This document shows, one piece after another, positions 24,899 through 28,327 of a stretch of 28,327 nt of DNA. The position numbers and the translations under genes were made by a program. Each line of letters begins with the position of its first letter. The first letter of the stretch is position 1. The stretch spans positions 1 to 28,327 of the forward strand of contig JBBQZO010000052.1 of assembly GCA_038207625.1 (NCBI GenBank), read 5' to 3'. The stretch is from JBBQZO01 sp038207625. Its GTDB lineage: Bacteria; Pseudomonadota; Gammaproteobacteria; Burkholderiales; Burkholderiaceae_D. Below the pieces are notes generated by a model that saw only the letters and a list, made by a program, of their open reading frames with translations, ran no database searches and was not told the origin of the DNA.

Positions 24899-25331
24899 GA
24901 AATTCTCCAGTTTATTGGAGAAATATAGATATGGATTTTAGCCTTTTCGGGCTACTTATCGCCTGCGTCGGACGCCCTCTGCTGTCAGGGTAGACAAGGG
25001 ATGGTCGGCTGCTTTGTCGGGAGGCCGACGCGAAGGCCCGCTAGGTTGGCGGTTGCAACAGAAACGGTAAGTAAGTAGGACGGGCGCCTGAGTGTGAAGT
25101 GAGTACCTTGCCGCCGCTACTGCGGAACTTGGAGGCATATCTTGTAAAAAATACACATGTTAGCCCAAGGAGCACCGAAATTGGGTGTCGCAGGGAGATC
25201 GGTCGTTGGGCTTTCATCAACTACGGAGTGAAAAAACGTTCCAATGTGGATTAATTTTCTTGAAAATTGGTGATTGGCATATTTATTTGAAGAATTTCAT
25301 CAAAAATTTAAACTCGCTAACTATACAAAGA
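24899..25331. other. Intergenic region upstream of the TnsE-like gene
   Basis: About 430 bp. The part nearest the gene is AT-rich with a TATATT -10-like hexamer on the minus strand about 25 bases before the ATG; no convincing -35 was fixed. The 25160-25320 part is AT-rich with no credible gene. Open frames of up to 66 codons on the minus strand lack RBSs and look random. Confidence 0.35.
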
Positions 25332-25355
25332 AGCCCACCGATTGCGCGGTGGGCT
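25332..25355 (-). terminator. Rho-independent terminator of the 70-aa gene
   Basis: A perfect 9-bp stem (AGCCCACCG at 25332-25340, CGGTGGGCT at 25347-25355) lies 13 bases after the stop of the minus-strand small gene. On that strand the stem is followed by TCTTTGTAT, a moderately U-rich tail. Confidence 0.65.
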
Positions 25356-25368
25356 AGAACCTAAGACG

Positions 25369-25581
25369 CTATTTTGTCGCGGGTCCGATTTCTTTCAAAT
25401 CATTGGAGAGTTCTATGCCCGCGCGGCCAAGAAAAACGAGAAACATTCCAAGTTTTAACATGGCTGAGAAAGGAAATACTTCCACAAAGTGAAAATTGTG
25501 AAAGGTATCTTGGTAAAATTTCACCCATATCGACACACGTTTGGATGAAAAGACGGATAGGTTAAAGGGTTTTAAAAACAT
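25369..25581 (-). CDS. Small hydrophobic protein, 70 aa, unknown
   Basis: ATG 25581 is preceded by TTGGAG with 7 bases spacing, and a terminator hairpin follows 13 bases after the stop; this complete transcription-unit layout is the reason for calling it. The product begins MFLKPFNLSVFSSKRVSI and has one possible membrane helix near residues 38-56 (PFSAMLKLGMFLVFLG) and an acidic tail. I recognise no family. It lies inside the Tn7-like block between tniQ and the TnsE-like gene, the place where such transposons keep cargo or regulators. Low GC matches its surroundings. Confidence 0.5.
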   Translation of the reverse strand: MFLKPFNLSVFSSKRVSIWVKFYQDTFHNFHFVEVFPFSAMLKLGMFLVFLGRAGIELSNDLKEIGPATK

Positions 25582-25607
25582 GTTATTACTCCAAGTAAAT
25601 TTAGAAA

Positions 25608-25630
25608 GCATGCTTATTTGGTAAGTATGC
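25608..25630. promoter_or_regulatory. Inverted repeat upstream of the 70-aa gene
   Basis: GCATGCTTA (25608-25616) and TAAGTATGC (25622-25630) form 9-bp arms with one mismatch around a 5-base centre, about 27 bases before the small gene start. The position suits an operator overlapping its promoter. Confidence 0.4.
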
Positions 25631-25647
25631 ATCGGTTGGCGCTAGCA

Positions 25648-25910
25648 CAAGTACTGCGCTTGCGTCCCTCAATACGCAAATCACAATGCGCTTTAGCCAA
25701 CCATTTCAAAATTCACGACAAGTTTCCCTGATTTAATTTTAACTATTTTTGTCGCACCAAGGCCAAACTGCGAACTGTTTGTCAATCTGTTTGAGTTGAT
25801 GATGTACTGCTAAGACTTTGAGGTTGAAATTGTAGGAATGCATTCGGACCCGTATGGTTCCCGACAACCCTGTGTTATGTTTTAATCAAAGGGTTGCACT
25901 GTCGAGACTT
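25648..25910. other. Non-coding stretch ending in a plus-strand terminator
   Basis: About 260 bp with no supported gene on either strand; the longest plus-strand reading from an ATG is about 34 codons without an RBS. It precedes a strong plus-strand terminator, so a short plus-strand RNA may be made here. A TTGTCA hexamer near 25779 could be a -35, but no good -10 was found. Confidence 0.3.
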
Positions 25911-25947
25911 AGGCTTCCCTGGGTTGTACCAGGGAGCCTATTTTTTT
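25911..25947 (+). terminator. Strong rho-independent terminator, plus strand
   Basis: AGGCTTCCCTGG (25911-25922) pairs with CCAGGGAGCCT (25929-25939) with one bulged base, followed by A and seven T residues. The tail lies on the plus strand only, although the known genes around it are on the minus strand. It either ends an unseen plus-strand transcript or insulates the convergent tniQ end. Confidence 0.75.
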
Positions 25948-25988
25948 GGGGAAGGGCTGGCCCTGCCACGTGAAGCCAATTTCTGGTT

Positions 25989-27173
25989 TTACTTTGACGT
26001 ATCGCAAGCCTTCCCGTGCTTGCGCCATCGTGAGCGAAGGCCAATTTGGCGCTCAGATTGATCGGAGGACCGAAACTCCTGGATGAGAACATAGGTTCTT
26101 GGGAATCGTGACCGGTCATGCTTAAACGCGGACCAGACACCAGCGCCCTGCAGTAATTCTTGGACGGTATAACGCGTTTCGCTTAGTTTGGAGCTTTCTA
26201 GTACAGCCTTGATATGGTTGCAAGCTGCTTCGTCAGATGTGCGGTAGTCACCAATTTTCCGTCCCGGTCGCGGATATCCAAACTCCCCGTCGGAATTATT
26301 GGCCAACTTAAAGAATGCTTGAATCAGTATGTGTTTAGGCGTTGCAAATGGGATTCTGATATTTTCTCGGACCATGAGCGACGGCCACGGATTTAACCGT
26401 TGAAGTGGAAAATTACAACCAGCAGAAGTTAATAATGATTCACCTAAAAAGCGATGTAAGTCAAGACTGAACATTCGACCAGCGACGGTTCCCGCTGCGA
26501 GTTCGTATCCTTTACTAACGACCATATTTCGATAGAGAAGGGGCCACTCGCCTGATGCATAAATTTTTCGGCACAAAGCCTGTATTGAAAGTAATTTCAC
26601 CTCATTTAGGACCGCAACGTCGTGTTGTCCCTCACACGCTGTTGTCTGCACGTTGTCGGGTAGTTCAATCGAATTTGTGTGCGTGTGTCCACGTAACGGT
26701 ATGGGCGATACACGAAGTCTCGTCCCATGAATTGCACAAATTAGAACAGCTGGCAGGAGGTGAGCTCGATGCCAGTAAGTCTCTCCATATCTGTGGCGTT
26801 CATCGTTTATGCAATCCGGGCATATCCGGCGGAACGGGACACCGTGGGAGATGTTCTTTGTTAACGAACCCAGACAATCGGCGCCAACAATCGACTTGAG
26901 CGCCTTCGCACGAAGCCTTATCTGCTCGTCCGGAGGCATGAACGCGATTGCGTACGGGAGCATTGTGTGTTGCTCCAGGAGCTCCATTGCATCGAGCCCC
27001 GTAAGTATTCCGAGCTGCACCAAATCGCCCGACATGAGAAAAGAAGTATTTGAACGGCTGCTCCCAAATATACACTGTATAAGCCGTTTTCGGCTCATTC
27101 CAGTCTGGTGGCACGCTCGGTCAATTACGCTTCCAATTATTTCGTCTGGATATGGCCTTGGAAGAAGCGGCAT
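25989..27173 (-). CDS. tniQ: TniQ/TnsD-family target-selection protein
   Basis: A 394-residue protein of the TniQ family, which in Tn7-like transposons binds target DNA or a partner and recruits TnsC. The start LLPRPYPDEIIGSVI is the family signature 'P.P.E...S...R'. A zinc ribbon is formed by C118-P-D-C121 and C146-x2-H149 (ICAIHGTRL), and a helical C-terminal region of ~200 residues follows, as in TnsD-type proteins; minimal TniQ proteins are often shorter or similar. The ATG overlaps the tnsC stop by one base (TAATG), so it was translated with tnsC. No catalytic domain is expected. The target, such as a specific attachment gene, cannot be inferred. Confidence 0.88.
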   Translation of the reverse strand: MPLLPRPYPDEIIGSVIDRACHQTGMSRKRLIQCIFGSSRSNTSFLMSGDLVQLGILTGLDAMELLEQHTMLPYAIAFMPPDEQIRLRAKALKSIVGADCLGSLTKNISHGVPFRRICPDCINDERHRYGETYWHRAHLLPAVLICAIHGTRLRVSPIPLRGHTHTNSIELPDNVQTTACEGQHDVAVLNEVKLLSIQALCRKIYASGEWPLLYRNMVVSKGYELAAGTVAGRMFSLDLHRFLGESLLTSAGCNFPLQRLNPWPSLMVRENIRIPFATPKHILIQAFFKLANNSDGEFGYPRPGRKIGDYRTSDEAACNHIKAVLESSKLSETRYTVQELLQGAGVWSAFKHDRSRFPRTYVLIQEFRSSDQSERQIGLRSRWRKHGKACDTSK

Positions 27174-28189
27174 TAACCTAGCTCCAACAATTCCTCCAAC
27201 TGTGTTGCCATGCCAAGGTTTCGGAGCTCTCCCAATATCGTTGACTTATTTTCCTTCGCTGCGTAGATGGCGCGGCGATAGTCCTGTGGTCGGTCTCTGA
27301 AGTCAGGTGCCGCTGGTTCCTCCGCATCTTTCTTGGCACGGGGAACCTTGGAGGGTAATGTCAGCGAGCTAAGGGCGGCTTTGGTGCCTTCAATTAAGGT
27401 CAGGTTTTGATGAGGTTGGATCGTATTTTCTGCGGCTGCAAGGGCTTCGCTTTCCCCAAAACCCACTGCCACAAGGCTGTTTGCAATGCGGGCAAGATAG
27501 GTTGGGTCCCCCGATTTTACCTTGTAAAGCGGAGATGCTTGGCTCTGTAGTTTTCTGTTGATCCCGCCAATTATTTCCAATAGTCCGATAGGCGCAATGT
27601 CGTCGAACGCTGCGAGGGCTTCGATGTCATCATTTCGGAGTGCTTCCACCATTGGATGCAAGAGTCTTAGCTCCTTGTTGTACACGTCGGCAATGAGCTG
27701 CGACGTGATGGCCTCCGAGCCGTCGAGCATCGCTCGTGCCTGACATGAAGCGAATAATTTGATAGCAATGTCGATGACACCCTGGGAGTAGTGATGCATC
27801 ACGTCTAGTATCTGTTCGCTAAGCGGAACCGGTTTGCGCACCCACTGATTTTTCCAAAGAATTCCAACAAACTCCCGCCATTCATCCACTTCGCCTGGAG
27901 GAGATTTTCCGGGAAATCTATCCCATGGAGCAATGCCGTGTCCTGATGCGCGGCGGGATTGCCGAAAATCTAGCGAAAGAATTTTCGCGGCTTTATTGGT
28001 GCCAATGAACAGTATCGGTACATGCAGGTCGTTACAGGCGGAGACTAGCTCTGTCATGACAGTTTGGCTGCCTTTGTGAGAGTTAGTCAGATTTTGGACT
28101 TCATCGCAGATGAGTATTCCGACGAGATGCATATTCATGACTCGGGCAACACTCCTCATCAGTGAATCCGCTCCCGGGCGACCGCGAAG
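27173..28189 (-). pseudogene. tnsC: TnsC-type AAA ATPase, N-terminal part lost
   Basis: About 338 residues of the C-terminal part of TnsC, the AAA regulator that links target selectors (TniQ, TnsE) to the TnsAB transposase. Walker B is GILICDEVQNL (Asp19/Glu20 counting from ATG 28159), followed by a sensor-like LFIGTNKAAKIL and a long C-terminal region with FDDIAPIGLLEII. The reading frame is open upstream of that ATG through GRPGADSL, which looks native, and meets TGA at 28193-28195 inside GGCTCA, the presumed ISL3 end. Walker A is missing, so the product cannot bind ATP normally. The gene is coupled to tniQ (TAATG). Confidence 0.85.
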
Positions 28190-28327
28190 GGCTCAATGCC
28201 GTTTTGTGTGGAACTTGACATCTAGTACCGTACCATAGCGGGCACTGCCATTTTTAAGACGAAGAACCCCTGATGAGTATTGCCGTTGAAGCCCTGTTTA
28301 CGAGCGCGCTGGGCCTGCAAGCGCCGT
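28190..28327 (+). mobile_element. Left end of an ISL3-family insertion sequence
   Basis: The element presumably starts at GGCTCAATGCC (28190), where tnsC coding ends, and continues past the window. If so, an 8-bp target duplication would be CCGCGAAG (28182-28189), to be looked for beyond the right edge. The identification rests on the transposase start at 28273. Confidence 0.55.
28273..28327 (+). CDS. ISL3-family transposase, N-terminus only
   Basis: ATG 28273 opens a frame that runs off the window: MSIAVEALFTSALGLQAP. The pattern 'LFT.ALGL..PW' near the start is typical of ISL3-family transposases (DDE type, followed by a zinc-ribbon DNA-binding domain). Only 18 codons are visible, so the family call is moderate. 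A leader of ~80 bp separates it from the presumed IS end. Confidence 0.6.
   Translation, partial: MSIAVEALFTSALGLQAP

Larger units (their letters stand above)
23853..28189 (-). mobile_element. Tn7-like transposon remnant (tnsC-tniQ-small gene-tnsE-like)
   Basis: A block of minus-strand genes with distinctly lower GC than the flanking chromosome: truncated tnsC, complete tniQ, a 70-aa gene and a 347-aa TnsE-like/DUF4096 protein. It is bounded by an IS1182-like end (about 23852) and an ISL3-like end (about 28190). No TnsA, TnsB or Tn7 end repeats are visible; they may lie beyond the ISL3 copy to the right or be lost. Confidence 0.7.

Noticed and set aside
24956..25156. 66-codon minus-strand ORF upstream of the TnsE-like gene
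   Set aside because: No RBS, random composition, and it overlaps the probable promoter region.
25648..25947. Retron or CRISPR-transposon guide RNA locus
   Set aside because: No reverse transcriptase, cas gene or repeat-spacer structure is present; only the terminator is firm, so it is reported as a possible small RNA only.

Overview
The window is a piece of a high-GC betaproteobacterial chromosome. The gene order recJ / lolC-lolD-tatD-comEC, a prfB-HAD-lysS operon and the protein sequences fit Oxalobacteraceae (Massilia/Duganella/Janthinobacterium type). That placement is inference from gene content and protein similarity by eye; no rRNA is present. No tRNA, rRNA or CRISPR array was seen.

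Positions 1-21778 are mostly ordinary chromosome. From the left there is the start of a minus-strand gene at the edge, and an exported-protein gene broken by one in-frame TAA. Next come a metallo-beta-lactamase-fold hydrolase and, divergent from it, a large lipoprotein with IPT/TIG-like repeats and a metzincin-type zinc site. The translation operon prfB (with the classic programmed +1 frameshift), a HAD phosphatase and lysS follow. After these are a cpdB-like lipoprotein nucleotidase, a DUF2288 protein, a RES/Xre-ParS toxin-antitoxin pair, a PilZ protein, recJ with an upstream partner, the lipoprotein exporter lolC-lolD, tatD, two unrecognised genes, and the start of comEC.

Positions 21779-28327 are a mobile-DNA graveyard. 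comEC is cut off at codon ~234 by an IS21-type end carrying three direct repeats. A 773-bp structure (22054-22826) then contains two different istB 3' halves joined head-to-head at the same codon, each followed by its own IS21 right-end repeats, so both outer ends are right ends. Its right edge replaces the 5' part of an AraC-family regulator gene and may supply a GTG start in frame. Next is a frameshifted IS1182-like transposase fragment with one plausible terminal repeat.

The last ~4.3 kb (23853-28189) is visibly more AT-rich and holds a Tn7-like gene block on the minus strand. It has a TnsC-type AAA ATPase lacking its P-loop half, a TniQ/TnsD protein translationally coupled to it, a 70-aa small gene with its own RBS and terminator, and a 347-aa protein. 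The 347-aa protein looks like the N-terminal half of Tn7 TnsE joined to an IS5-transposase-type DUF4096 helical domain. An ISL3-family transposase gene begins at the right edge and its end cuts tnsC. The TnsE-like/DUF4096 fusion next to TnsC-TniQ is the best candidate here for an undescribed system: a Tn7-like target selector with a swapped DNA-binding module.
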